Source of the DNA: Veillonella sp.
GTDB taxonomy: Bacteria > Bacillota > Negativicutes > Veillonellales > Veillonellaceae
Assembly: GCF_019414865.1 (NCBI RefSeq)
Contig: NZ_DXLG01000008.1
Coordinates: forward strand, 1 to 24,874
DNA length: 24,874 nt
Reading direction: 5' to 3'
Made by a program: the position numbers and the translations under genes. Positions 1 through 7,814 of the stretch are shown here, in pieces; position 1 is the first letter of the stretch; each line of letters opens with the position of its first letter. Below the pieces are notes generated by a model that saw nothing but the letters and a program-made list of their open reading frames with translations, was not told where the DNA came from and made no database searches.

Positions 1-122
1 AATTAATATGCTGTTCGCAAATATTTATAACGTTGATAAATAAAGGGTTTTATGTGATTTTTGTAGGGTGGGATACAAATAAGATATCTTTGTATATTCA
101 TTAAAAGTGTTAATATTATTGT

Positions 123-151
123 TTGATATTTTATACATGCTGTGTTATGAT
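123..151 (+). promoter_or_regulatory. Promoter of the cold-shock gene
   Basis: A -35 box TTGATA (123-128) and a -10 box TATGAT (146-151) are separated by exactly 17 nt, each one or two bases from the sigma-70 consensus. Transcription would start near 158, leaving a 5' leader of about 50 nt, short compared with the long cold-responsive leader of E. coli cspA. The leader holds a strong Shine-Dalgarno AGGAGG (193-198). The boxes are seen directly; activity is inferred. Confidence 0.75.
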
Positions 152-206
152 ACAAGTGTAGTGCAAGACAGTAAGACAATATATATATTTTTAGGAGGAT
201 GTTACC

Positions 207-404
207 ATGTTAGGTAAAGTAAAATGGTTTAGCGCAGAAAAAGGTTATGGTTTTATTGAACGCGAAGACGGTAGCGATGTATTCGTACATTACTCTGCGA
301 TCCAAGACGAAGGTTTCAAATCTTTGACAGAAGGTCAAAATGTAGAGTTTGATATCGTTGATGGTAACCGTGGCCCTCAAGCTGCTAACGTTGTAAAAGC
401 GTAA
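207..404 (+). CDS. csp: Cold-shock domain protein (CspA/CspB family)
   Basis: This is a 65-residue single-domain nucleic-acid-binding protein of the usual Csp length. The RNA-binding motifs RNP1 (KGYGFI, about residues 12-17) and RNP2 (VFVHY, about 25-29) are both intact, as is the N-terminal GKVKWF strand. Family members bind single-stranded RNA and DNA and act as RNA chaperones in the cytoplasm; some are cold-induced, others are constitutive. The start is set by AGGAGG eight bases upstream of the ATG. It stands alone between its own promoter and a strong terminator, so it is a monocistronic unit. Which Csp paralogue it is cannot be told from one copy. Confidence 0.97.
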   Translation: MLGKVKWFSAEKGYGFIEREDGSDVFVHYSAIQDEGFKSLTEGQNVEFDIVDGNRGPQAANVVKA

Positions 405-440
405 TTACATACCAAAAAATACATAAAAGCAACATATAGT

Positions 441-476
441 AAAACTCTGATATCGCATGATATCAGAGTTTTTTTG
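441..476 (+). terminator. Intrinsic terminator after csp
   Basis: A perfect 14-bp stem (441-454 with 459-472) closes a 4-nt GCAT loop and runs into a T tract ending at 475. The stem is AT-rich, but its length and the T run make it a convincing Rho-independent terminator. Because the stem begins with an A run, it may also work on the opposite strand. Confidence 0.9.
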
Positions 477-646
477 CTACTACTGAAAGTAATATTTATA
501 ATTCTACAAAAAATATAAAAATTTTTTGAAAAAAAGATGAGTTTTATATGTGAATGTAGAAATACTAAATATAACACGAGAGATAAGTAAAAAAAAATAC
601 TACACACTCGTATCTCGTGGATGATTTTTAGAAAGGGTGTTGACTT

Positions 647-1174
647 ATGAAAGTAGCAATCAGAGGTAAAAACATTGAAGTGACAGATGCTTTAAGAGCA
701 TACATCGAAAAGAGATTGAGCAAATTAACTCGTTACTTCGATGATGAGTTAGATGCACAAGCGGTTTTATCCGTTGTAAAAGATAAATCTACTGTTGAAC
801 TTACATGCTTCGTTAATAAAATTGTTCTTCGTGGTGTAGAAACAAACGATGATATGTATGCTGCTATTGATTTGGTAATAGACAAAATCGTACGTCAAAT
901 TCATAAACATAAAACTCGTTTAGCTAAACGCTTTAAAAAACAAGAGGCTTTCCATCCAGAAGCTTTAGCGGCTCCTGTAGAAGAAGAAGCTATCGAAGTT
1001 GTAAAACGCAAACGCTTTGCAGTGCGTCCTATGGATGTAGAAGAAGCTATTTTACAAATGAATCTTATTGGTCATGACTTCTTTATGTTCTTCAATGCTG
1101 AAACAGAAGCAATGAATGTAGTATATCGTAGACATGATGGATTCTATGGCTTGATCGAGCCAGAATTACAATAA
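647..1174 (+). CDS. hpf: Ribosome hibernation promoting factor, long form
   Basis: This 175-residue protein has the two-domain build of long HPF. An N-terminal S30AE/RaiA-type domain covers about residues 1-100 (start MKVAIRGKNIEVTDALR) and a C-terminal dimerisation domain about residues 118-175. Long HPF binds the 30S decoding region and pairs 70S ribosomes into inactive 100S dimers in stationary phase or stress. The start is supported by GAAAGGGTG at 631-639. hpf upstream of secA and prfB is a gene order I know from Bacillus and other Firmicutes. It has its own terminator, so it is not obligatorily co-transcribed with secA. I could not find a convincing sigma-70 promoter between 477 and 646. 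Confidence 0.96.
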   Translation: MKVAIRGKNIEVTDALRAYIEKRLSKLTRYFDDELDAQAVLSVVKDKSTVELTCFVNKIVLRGVETNDDMYAAIDLVIDKIVRQIHKHKTRLAKRFKKQEAFHPEALAAPVEEEAIEVVKRKRFAVRPMDVEEAILQMNLIGHDFFMFFNAETEAMNVVYRRHDGFYGLIEPELQ

Positions 1175-1177
1175 CCT

Positions 1178-1237
1178 ATAATGTCGGCTGACAATAATCC
1201 TAACTCCTTTCTACTTTTTTAATCAGCCGATTATTAT
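1178..1237 (+). other. Long-loop hairpin in the hpf 3' untranslated region
   Basis: TCGGCTGA (1184-1191) pairs perfectly with TCAGCCGA (1223-1230). Allowing one G-U pair and a one-base bulge, the stem extends outward through ATAAT (1178-1182) and ATTAT (1233-1237). The 31-nt loop is pyrimidine-rich and contains CTCCTTTCTA (1204-1213), the same string found at the 3' end of Firmicutes 16S rRNA. The true terminator follows directly at 1241. The pairing is seen; any function is conjecture. Confidence 0.5.
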
Positions 1238-1240
1238 ACT

Positions 1241-1277
1241 AAGGTGGATGACCATTTTGAGTCATCCACCTTTTTTA
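1241..1277 (+). terminator. Intrinsic terminator after hpf
   Basis: A perfect 12-bp stem (1241-1252 with 1261-1272), half of it G/C, has an 8-nt loop and runs into six T's (1271-1276). It separates hpf from the secA promoter. Confidence 0.92.
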
Positions 1278-1299
1278 TAAAAACCTATAAATAATCGTG

Positions 1300-1334
1300 A
1301 AATGCCTTGAATTCTTTGACTATTCAAGGCATTT
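1300..1334. repeat. 13-bp perfect palindrome around the secA -35 box
   Basis: AAATGCCTTGAAT (1300-1312) and ATTCAAGGCATTT (1322-1334) are exact inverted repeats separated by 9 nt. The spacer carries the -35 hexamer TTGACT of the promoter driving secA. The position fits an operator for a dimeric regulator. As a terminator it is weak, because only TTTT precedes C and G on the + strand and there is no T run on the other strand. Regulatory role is inferred. Confidence 0.6.
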
Positions 1335-1344
1335 TCGTTATAAT
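1316..1344 (+). promoter_or_regulatory. secA promoter
   Basis: The -35 box TTGACT (1316-1321) and the perfect -10 box TATAAT (1339-1344) are 17 nt apart, the best promoter match in the window. Transcription is expected to begin near 1351, about 40 nt upstream of the TTG start of secA. The right arm of the palindrome fills most of the spacer, so a bound protein would block RNA polymerase. Confidence 0.82.
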
Positions 1345-1375
1345 AAATTAGATAAAATAATGTAAGATGTCCTAT

Positions 1376-1382
1376 AGAGGAG
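1376..1382 (+). promoter_or_regulatory. secA ribosome binding site, fixes a TTG start
   Basis: AGAGGAG at 1376-1382 lies 8 nt before TTG 1391 and 9 nt after the upstream ATG 1367. Because it is downstream of that ATG, the ATG cannot use it. This is the main reason for choosing the TTG. Confidence 0.8.
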
Positions 1383-1390
1383 TGATTTGT

Positions 1391-3826
1391 TTGTTAAGCT
1401 TTTTACAAAGGCTATTAGGCAATAATAACGCAAAAGAAATCAAGAAAATGCGTGCTATTGCTGATCATATTAATGAAATTGAACCGAATTATGTTAAATT
1501 AAGTGATGCTAACTTAGTAGCAAAAACCGATGAGTTTAAACGTCGTTTGCAAAAAGGGGAAACGTTAGACGACATTTTACCAGAAGCATTTGCCGTAGTT
1601 CGTGAAGCGTCTAAACGCGTGTTAGGCATGCGTCATTTTGATGTACAGTTGATTGGTGGTATTTGCCTTCATAGAGGTAATATTGCAGAAATGCGTACTG
1701 GTGAAGGTAAAACATTAGTTGCTACATTACCAGTTTATCTAAATGCTTTGACAGGCAATGGGGTGCATGTTGTTACAGTAAATGATTATTTGGCGACTCG
1801 CGATAGCGAACAAATGGGGCGTTTATATAACTTCTTAGGCCTTTCTACAGGTCTTATTGTAGCTAATCTCGATTTTAACCAACGTAAAGAAGCATATGCA
1901 TGCGACATTACATATGGTACAAATAATGAGTTTGGTTTTGACTATTTGCGCGATAACATGGTATCTGATGTATCACAAATGGTACAACGTCCATTGAATT
2001 ATGCAATTGTCGATGAAGTTGACTCCATCCTTATCGATGAAGCGAGAACTCCATTAATTATTTCTGGTCCTGGTCAACGTTCCACAGATAATTACTATAA
2101 GTTAGCTAAAATTGTTCCTCATCTTGTGAAAGATGAAGATTATACAATTGATGAAAAACAAAAAACCATTGCACCTACAGATTCTGGTATTGCTAAAGTC
2201 GAAAAAATGCTTGGTGTTGAAAACTTGTATGATTCAGAAAATATTGAGTTAAATCATCTACTTGGTGCATCTCTTCGTGCATATGCTATGATGCATCGCG
2301 ATACTGACTATGTAGTTAAAGATGGTGAAGTTGTTATCGTCGATGAATTCACAGGTCGTTTGATGTTTGGTCGTCGTTATTCCGATGGTTTACACCAAGC
2401 AATCGAAGCTAAAGAAGGCTTGAAGGTTGAACGTGAAAGCCAAACATTAGCTTCTGTTACATTCCAAAACTATTTCCGAATGTATAAAAAGCTTGCTGGT
2501 ATGACTGGTACAGCCAAAACAGAGGAAAAAGAGTTTATCGATATTTACGGTTTGGAAGTATTACCTATTCCTCCAAACAAACCATTGGCTCGTATAGATT
2601 TGCCTGATCAAATCTTTAAAACAAAGGCAGCTAAATATCGTGCCGTAGTACGTAATGCTGTAGAACGCCATCAAACTGGTCAACCAATTTTGATTGGTAC
2701 TACATCTATTACACAATCTGAAGAACTTTCAGATATGTTATTACGTTCAGGGGTACCACATAAAGTATTGAATGCTAAACATCATGAAAAAGAAGCGGAA
2801 ATTGTAGCAGATGCTGGTCAAATGGGTATGGTGACAATCGCTACAAACATGGCTGGTCGTGGTACTGATATCACACTTGGTGAAGGTGTCCCTGAATTAG
2901 GCGGTTTGGCTATCTTAGGTACTGAACGTCATGAAAGTCGCCGTATCGATAATCAGTTGCGTGGTCGTGCTGGTCGTCAAGGTGACCCAGGTTCCTCTCA
3001 ATTCTTCTTATCCTTAGAAGATGATTTAATGCGTATCTTTGGTGCTGATAATATTACAGGTATCATGGATAAACTAGGCATGGAAGAAGATGAGCCTATT
3101 GAGCATTCTTTGATTACTAAATCTATTGAACGTGCTCAAAAGAAAGTAGAAGATCATAACTATAATATTCGTAAATATGTCCTTGAGTATGATGATGTTA
3201 TGAATCAACAACGTGAAGTATTATACGAACAACGTCGTCGTATTTTACGTAACGAATCCTTACGTGACACAATCAATGAAATGATTGATAAACTTGTTAC
3301 TGAATCTGTAGATGCTTATGCAGATGAAAAATTATATCCAGAAGAATGGGATTATGAAGGTCTTTATAAGCATTTAAGTCAATATTTCTTAACAGAAGAG
3401 ATTATGTCCTCTCAAGATATGGAAGAGTATAGCCGTCAAGAATTGTTAGAACGATTGCTTGAAATTGCTCATGCTGAGTATCAAGATCGCGTTGATATGC
3501 TTGGTGATGCTATGTTTGGCCAACTTGAAAAGGCTATTATGTTGCGCGTTGTTGATAACAAATGGATGGAACATTTGGATAATATGGATATGTTGCGTGA
3601 AGGTATTGGCCTTCGTGCATATGGACAAAAAAATCCATTGGTGGAATATAAATTTGAAGCTTTTGATATGTTCCAAAACATGATTGCTGCAATTCAAGAT
3701 GAAACAATCATGGCGTTATACAAAATTCGTGCACAATTGATTCAAGAAATTGAAGAACCAGTCGACCACTTAGAAGGTGCACAACCCCATCATGAAGATG
3801 TGTTGGAGCCACAAAACATAGATTAA
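1391..3826 (+). CDS. secA: Preprotein translocase ATPase SecA
   Basis: SecA is the ATP-driven motor that pushes unfolded preproteins through the SecYEG channel at the inner membrane. The 811-residue product has the Walker A motif GEGKT (about 104-108), Walker B DEVD (about 208-211) followed by the IDEARTPLIISG segment, the preprotein cross-linking domain, the second helicase half with TNMAGRGTDI, and the helical wing and scaffold. I chose TTG at 1391 rather than the upstream in-frame ATG at 1367. AGGAG (1378-1382) sits 8 nt before the TTG, the ATG has no Shine-Dalgarno, and the resulting LSFLQRLLGNNNAKEIK matches the normal SecA N-terminus. The C-terminus ends after an acidic, His-containing tail and lacks the cysteine-rich zinc-binding SEC-C motif found in many SecA proteins. 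Confidence 0.97.
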   Translation: MLSFLQRLLGNNNAKEIKKMRAIADHINEIEPNYVKLSDANLVAKTDEFKRRLQKGETLDDILPEAFAVVREASKRVLGMRHFDVQLIGGICLHRGNIAEMRTGEGKTLVATLPVYLNALTGNGVHVVTVNDYLATRDSEQMGRLYNFLGLSTGLIVANLDFNQRKEAYACDITYGTNNEFGFDYLRDNMVSDVSQMVQRPLNYAIVDEVDSILIDEARTPLIISGPGQRSTDNYYKLAKIVPHLVKDEDYTIDEKQKTIAPTDSGIAKVEKMLGVENLYDSENIELNHLLGASLRAYAMMHRDTDYVVKDGEVVIVDEFTGRLMFGRRYSDGLHQAIEAKEGLKVERESQTLASVTFQNYFRMYKKLAGMTGTAKTEEKEFIDIYGLEVLPIPPNKPLARIDLPDQIFKTKAAKYRAVVRNAVERHQTGQPILIGTTSITQSEELSDMLLRSGVPHKVLNAKHHEKEAEIVADAGQMGMVTIATNMAGRGTDITLGEGVPELGGLAILGTERHESRRIDNQLRGRAGRQGDPGSSQFFLSLEDDLMRIFGADNITGIMDKLGMEEDEPIEHSLITKSIERAQKKVEDHNYNIRKYVLEYDDVMNQQREVLYEQRRRILRNESLRDTINEMIDKLVTESVDAYADEKLYPEEWDYEGLYKHLSQYFLTEEIMSSQDMEEYSRQELLERLLEIAHAEYQDRVDMLGDAMFGQLEKAIMLRVVDNKWMEHLDNMDMLREGIGLRAYGQKNPLVEYKFEAFDMFQNMIAAIQDETIMALYKIRAQLIQEIEEPVDHLEGAQPHHEDVLEPQNID

Positions 3827-3834
3827 GATTTGTG

Positions 3835-3886
3835 AATGGCACGTTGCTCAATGGGATTTCCTTCTGGGCAACGGCCATTTTTCTAT
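3835..3886 (+). terminator. Intrinsic terminator after secA
   Basis: AATGGC and CGTTGC (3835-3847, one bulged A at 3841) pair with GCAACG and GCCATT (3868-3879), giving a 12-bp stem with a 20-nt loop, followed by TTTTT and a T-rich stretch. The loop is long but the stem is G/C-rich, so termination after secA is likely. Confidence 0.82.
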
Positions 3887-3947
3887 TTTATTAAGGTGAT
3901 AATTTATCGATGTAATAAGCTAATAAGTAAAAGGTGGTGAACATAAA

Positions 3948-5055
3948 TTGTTAGAAGATTTAAAACCGATTATTTCTAATCTTGAAGAACGTATTTATGG
4001 AATGAGGGATTCACTTTAACATCGCTCAGAAAGAGGATCGAATCTTTACACTAGATGTACAAATGAGTGACCCTACATTTTGGGACGATCCTGATAAGGC
4101 TCGTGAGATTTCTCAAGAGGCTACACAATTAAAGAATGCTGTAGAAAGCTATAAACAACTTGTTAGTGACATCGAAGATGCTAATGTAATGCTAGAGATG
4201 GCTATAGAGGAAGATGATCGTTCTCTAGAAGGAGAGATTAAGGATTATGTTCAACAAATAGAAGAAACTGTAGAAAAACAAGAGGTTCTTTTATTGCTTA
4301 GTGGTGAGTATGATACTAATAATGCGATCTTAACATTCCATGCTGGTGCAGGTGGTACAGAAGCACAAGATTGGTGTTCTATGCTCATTCGCATGTACTT
4401 ACGTTGGGCTGAAAAAGCAGGATTTTCTATTGAATTGATGGACGAACAGCCCGGTGATGAGGCGGGCACTAAATCTGCTACATTTTTAATTAAAGGTGAA
4501 AATGCTTTTGGCTATTTGAAATCTGAAAAAGGCGTACATCGTCTTGTTCGTATCTCACCATTTGATGCTGCGGCACGTCGTCATACATCCTTTGCTGCTG
4601 TTGATGTAATGCCAGAAATTGATGATACAGTAGAAATTAATATAGACATGAAGGATGTACAAGTAGATACATATCGAGCTAGTGGTGCTGGTGGTCAGCA
4701 TATTAATAAAACAGATTCGGCTGTACGTATGACGCATAGACCCACTGGTATTGTAGTTCAATGTCAATCACAGCGTTCCCAAATGCAAAATAGGGAACAA
4801 GCATTACGTTTATTACGAGCAAAATTATTTGAATTAGAATTAGAAAAACAAGCAGAACTTAAAGAGCAAATAGGTGGTACATACCAAGCCATTGAATGGG
4901 GCAGTCAAATTCGCTCCTACGTATTCCACCCATATAATCTCGTTAAGGATCATCGTACAGGGGTTGAAACAGGGAATGTACAATCCGTTATGGATGGTAA
5001 TTTAGATCAATTTATGGAAGGCTTCTTGAAAAAAGAAGCAAATTTAACAATTTAG
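3948..5055 (+). CDS. prfB: Peptide chain release factor 2, made by programmed +1 frameshift
   Basis: RF2 reads UGA and UAA stops and releases the finished peptide. The gene is in two frames. The 23 codons from TTG 3948 to CTT 4014-4016 end at an in-frame TAA (4017-4019), and skipping T4017 joins them to the 345 codons from 4018. The product is about 368 residues, the normal RF2 length. The stop-recognition tripeptide SPF (about 203-205) marks it as RF2 rather than RF1, and GGQ (about 248-250) is the peptidyl-transfer motif. AAGGTGGTGA (3931-3940) matches the full anti-Shine-Dalgarno with one mismatch and sits 7 nt before the TTG. Calling the gene from ATG 4063 would lose 38 residues. It follows secA as in Bacillus. 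Confidence 0.95.
4005..4020 (+). promoter_or_regulatory. prfB +1 recoding site with a UAA stop
   Basis: The frame-zero codons are AGG GAT TCA CTT TAA followed by C. AGGGA serves as the internal Shine-Dalgarno stimulator, three bases before the slippery CUU, the same spacing as the classic AGG GGG UAU CUU UGA C of E. coli. The stop here is UAA, which RF1 also reads, instead of the RF2-specific UGA. After slippage the join reads Leu-Asn where other RF2 proteins have Leu-Asp. Confidence 0.9.
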
Positions 5056-5063
5056 GAGTTCTT

Positions 5064-5759
5064 ATGAAAAAGTTTTTACTATTCCTACTAGTGCTGATTA
5101 TTGCCTTGGCAGCAGCAACACAATTTTTATTACCTTCTTATATTAGTTCTCGTATTGAAAAACAATTAAATGATTCCCTAAAACCATCTGCTCAAACTGT
5201 AAATGTTGAGTCTCAACCAGGATTCAAATTACTTTATGGTGAAGCTGATCATGTGTACGGTTCTTTAGATGATGTAAAACTTGGTAAATTAAATTTTGCA
5301 AACTTCAAATATGATGCAACACAAATTCTAGTGAATCCAATTTCATTATTGGCTAGCCAAGAAATAGATGTTGTTAGAGTAGGAAACTCAAGTATTGACG
5401 GTATAGTTACTAATGAAGATTTAGCAACATTTTTAAGCACTCAAGCAGGCAGTGAAATTCAAGATGTACAAGTAAATATTAGTAAAGATAATATTAGTTT
5501 AACTGGCAAGATGAATGTAGGTATGGTATTTAAAGGCGCTGTTAAATTAGATGGCAATTTAGAATTAAAGGATAATACTTTATTATTTGCACCTAAGAAA
5601 TTCACCATTAATGGTGCTACTATCCCAGGTTTAACATCTAATGTACTAGAAGCTACTGAAATCTATAACTTCAATAACTTCCCTATTCCTGTAAAAGCAG
5701 AAAGCTTAACTATCGATAATGGTGAAATTCACATTAAAGTTAAACCAGTGCTCAACTAG
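5064..5759 (+). CDS. DUF2993 (LmeA-like) phospholipid-binding-type envelope protein
   Basis: This is a 231-residue exported or membrane-anchored protein. A lysine-led hydrophobic segment at about residues 4-22 is a signal anchor or uncleaved signal peptide, and there is no lipobox cysteine. The rest alternates beta-rich segments typical of DUF2993, including the N-terminal helix with YISSRIEKQLNDSL and a late segment on the internal face of an elongated fold. The mycobacterial member LmeA binds phospholipid and affects lipoglycan elongation, so lipid handling on the outer face of the inner membrane is plausible; substrate is unknown. Its Shine-Dalgarno AGGAG (5054-5058) overlaps the prfB stop. 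The next gene, DUF5693, starts 12 nt downstream, so the two are probably co-expressed. Confidence 0.75.
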   Translation: MKKFLLFLLVLIIALAAATQFLLPSYISSRIEKQLNDSLKPSAQTVNVESQPGFKLLYGEADHVYGSLDDVKLGKLNFANFKYDATQILVNPISLLASQEIDVVRVGNSSIDGIVTNEDLATFLSTQAGSEIQDVQVNISKDNISLTGKMNVGMVFKGAVKLDGNLELKDNTLLFAPKKFTINGATIPGLTSNVLEATEIYNFNNFPIPVKAESLTIDNGEIHIKVKPVLN

Positions 5760-5771
5760 AAAGGATTTATC

Positions 5772-7814
5772 GTGAATCATCGGAACACCCAGAAAAGTAA
5801 GTACTCTTGGATTCTTATATTATGTATTTTTGTAGGCCTTATATCCTCTTTATACTTAGTATTTGAACGCCATCAGATAGAAAAATCTCAAAACCATATA
5901 GAAAATATCGTAGATTATGATGCTGTTTTACGGGCTAATGCTTTTGAAAAACGTAGTCAACAAGAGGCCTTTGATGCGCTTCGCAATGCAGGTGTAACAG
6001 CATTTGCTATTTATGATCGCACCTTAGAAAAAGCTAAAGATGCAGGTCAAGTTAAGGTATTATCTTCCGAAGAAATGGATTCTGTCCGTGTTAATGGAGC
6101 ATCCGTGAAACATGGTGCAACTTATGTAGCTTTGATTTCTGGTAAAGAAGGCTATTATAAAGAAATTCGGGAAGATTTATATCATCGTATTGGTAAAGAT
6201 AAAGTAAAAGAGCTCAATACAAGTATTGGTCCGGTTCTTGAGTTATATGGTGCTACTGCAGATAGCTATCTAAAAATGAATCTTGGTATTTCCAAGCTTC
6301 AAGCTCAAGAAGTTGCTAATCGTGGATTTAATGTTATTGTTCGACCTACAAATTACAGAAATGTAACGTCTGAAGATCTTCAATATCTATTTAAACGCCT
6401 TGAAGGAATTCCACATGTTACTGGTATGATTTTTGCTGGCAAAGAAGCTCTTGGTGCGCCTAACTTAACTGATGAAACCTTAGAATTATTACATAAAAAT
6501 CACATTCCTTTAGTTGGTATCGAAGCTGTTAACCAACTTCAATATGAGCCACAACAAGGTTTCTTAGAAATGGCTGCTAAAGAGAATTATAGCGTTGGTC
6601 GTGTATATACAATTGCTAAGGACGAATTAAAGAAAATTACTCCTGAAGAAGCAGCACAACGTTTCTATATTAGTGATATTGAACGAAATATTCGTTTCAA
6701 TTTATTCCCTATGTATGAAACTGGTGTAAATAATGAAACAGTATTACAAACTACCATTAACTATATTGGTATGACTACTGAAAAATTATCTACAAAAGGT
6801 TATGAATTTGGTCCTGCTGATATTTATCCACCATATACACCTAATCCATTGTTAGTTGTTATTACTATGATAGGTGCTATTGCACTGTTTGTTTACGTTG
6901 GTCAAATGTTACTTCCAATGCGTAAACATACACAATTGGTCGCATTCTTTGGAATATCTCTTGTATCTGTAGTATTATTCATCATTACAAGTGGCACACT
7001 GATTACTCAAATTTGGGCCTTATCTAGTGCTATTATGGCTCCTGTAGGTGCTATGATCCGTTTGATGGAAGAATGGCGTCGTTATGATGGTGCTCGTCCA
7101 TTAAGTGCTATTAAATCTACCGTATTAGCAGTTCTTTATCTCGTAATTGCTGCACTCTTTGCAGCTATTGGCGGTATGTATATTGCATCTTTGCTAGGAA
7201 ATACGAAATTCTTTATGGAATTTGCTATCTTTAGAGGTGTTAAATTAACATTTGTACTTCCAGTTGTATTGGTGATTATCGCTTATTTACAACGTTTCCC
7301 ATTGTGGAAAGGTCGTATGATTAACTCTAAAGAAGAAGCAAAGAAATTTATAGTTGAATTTTTAACAATGGATGTTAAGTTCTACGTATTTTTTGTAATG
7401 GCTGCTCTTGGTGGCGTAGCATGGGTATTTGTTGGCCGAAGTGGTCATACAGCAGGTGTTCCTGTACCAGGAGTTGAACTCATGCTTCGTCGTTTTCTTG
7501 AAAATACAATGTATGCAAGACCTAGAGAAAAAGAGTTCATTATTGGTCACCCTGCATTAATGTTAGCTACATTTGCATTCCTACGCAAATGGCCTACAGT
7601 GATCCATTTCTTATTAACTATTGCTGGTGTTATTGGCATAGCGTCTATGGTTGAAACTTTCTGTCATATTAGAACTCCTGTATTCATGTCTATTATGCGT
7701 GGATATGATGGTTTGTTAATTGGTGCGCTCTTAGGTTTGCTTCTTATCATTGCTGTTCGTTTCATGATGTATGTAACACAATGGTTCCAAGCTCGGGAGG
7801 TTGACCATGAGTAA
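5772..7814 (+). CDS. DUF5693 family multi-pass membrane protein
   Basis: The 680-residue protein has one N-terminal transmembrane helix (about 12-32) and then a long soluble region of about 320 residues, presumably outside the inner membrane. A hydrophobic C-terminal half (from about 358) holds roughly eight membrane segments. I recognise the DUF5693 family by this layout and by its place before csaB; no enzymatic motif is evident. The start is GTG 5772 with AGAAAGGAT just upstream, overlapping the end of the DUF2993 gene. Its last 8 nt overlap csaB. A role in making, moving or attaching the polymer that CsaB modifies is inference from adjacency only. Confidence 0.75.
   Translation: MNHRNTQKSKYSWILILCIFVGLISSLYLVFERHQIEKSQNHIENIVDYDAVLRANAFEKRSQQEAFDALRNAGVTAFAIYDRTLEKAKDAGQVKVLSSEEMDSVRVNGASVKHGATYVALISGKEGYYKEIREDLYHRIGKDKVKELNTSIGPVLELYGATADSYLKMNLGISKLQAQEVANRGFNVIVRPTNYRNVTSEDLQYLFKRLEGIPHVTGMIFAGKEALGAPNLTDETLELLHKNHIPLVGIEAVNQLQYEPQQGFLEMAAKENYSVGRVYTIAKDELKKITPEEAAQRFYISDIERNIRFNLFPMYETGVNNETVLQTTINYIGMTTEKLSTKGYEFGPADIYPPYTPNPLLVVITMIGAIALFVYVGQMLLPMRKHTQLVAFFGISLVSVVLFIITSGTLITQIWALSSAIMAPVGAMIRLMEEWRRYDGARPLSAIKSTVLAVLYLVIAALFAAIGGMYIASLLGNTKFFMEFAIFRGVKLTFVLPVVLVIIAYLQRFPLWKGRMINSKEEAKKFIVEFLTMDVKFYVFFVMAALGGVAWVFVGRSGHTAGVPVPGVELMLRRFLENTMYARPREKEFIIGHPALMLATFAFLRKWPTVIHFLLTIAGVIGIASMVETFCHIRTPVFMSIMRGYDGLLIGALLGLLLIIAVRFMMYVTQWFQAREVDHE

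Noticed and set aside
480..646. Sigma-70, sigma-B-like or sigma-H-like promoter for hpf
   Set aside because: TTGAAA (526-531) has no -10 box at 16-18 nt, and TATAAC (570-575) has no -35. Matches to alternative sigma consensus sequences were too loose to report.
1300..1336. Palindrome at 1300-1334 as a terminator
   Set aside because: It is followed by only TTTT then CG, there is a strong terminator just upstream, and the -35 box lies inside it. An operator is the better reading.
1367..1390. ATG 1367 as the secA start
   Set aside because: No Shine-Dalgarno precedes it, the SD at 1376-1382 lies downstream of it, and the extra eight residues are absent from normal SecA N-termini.
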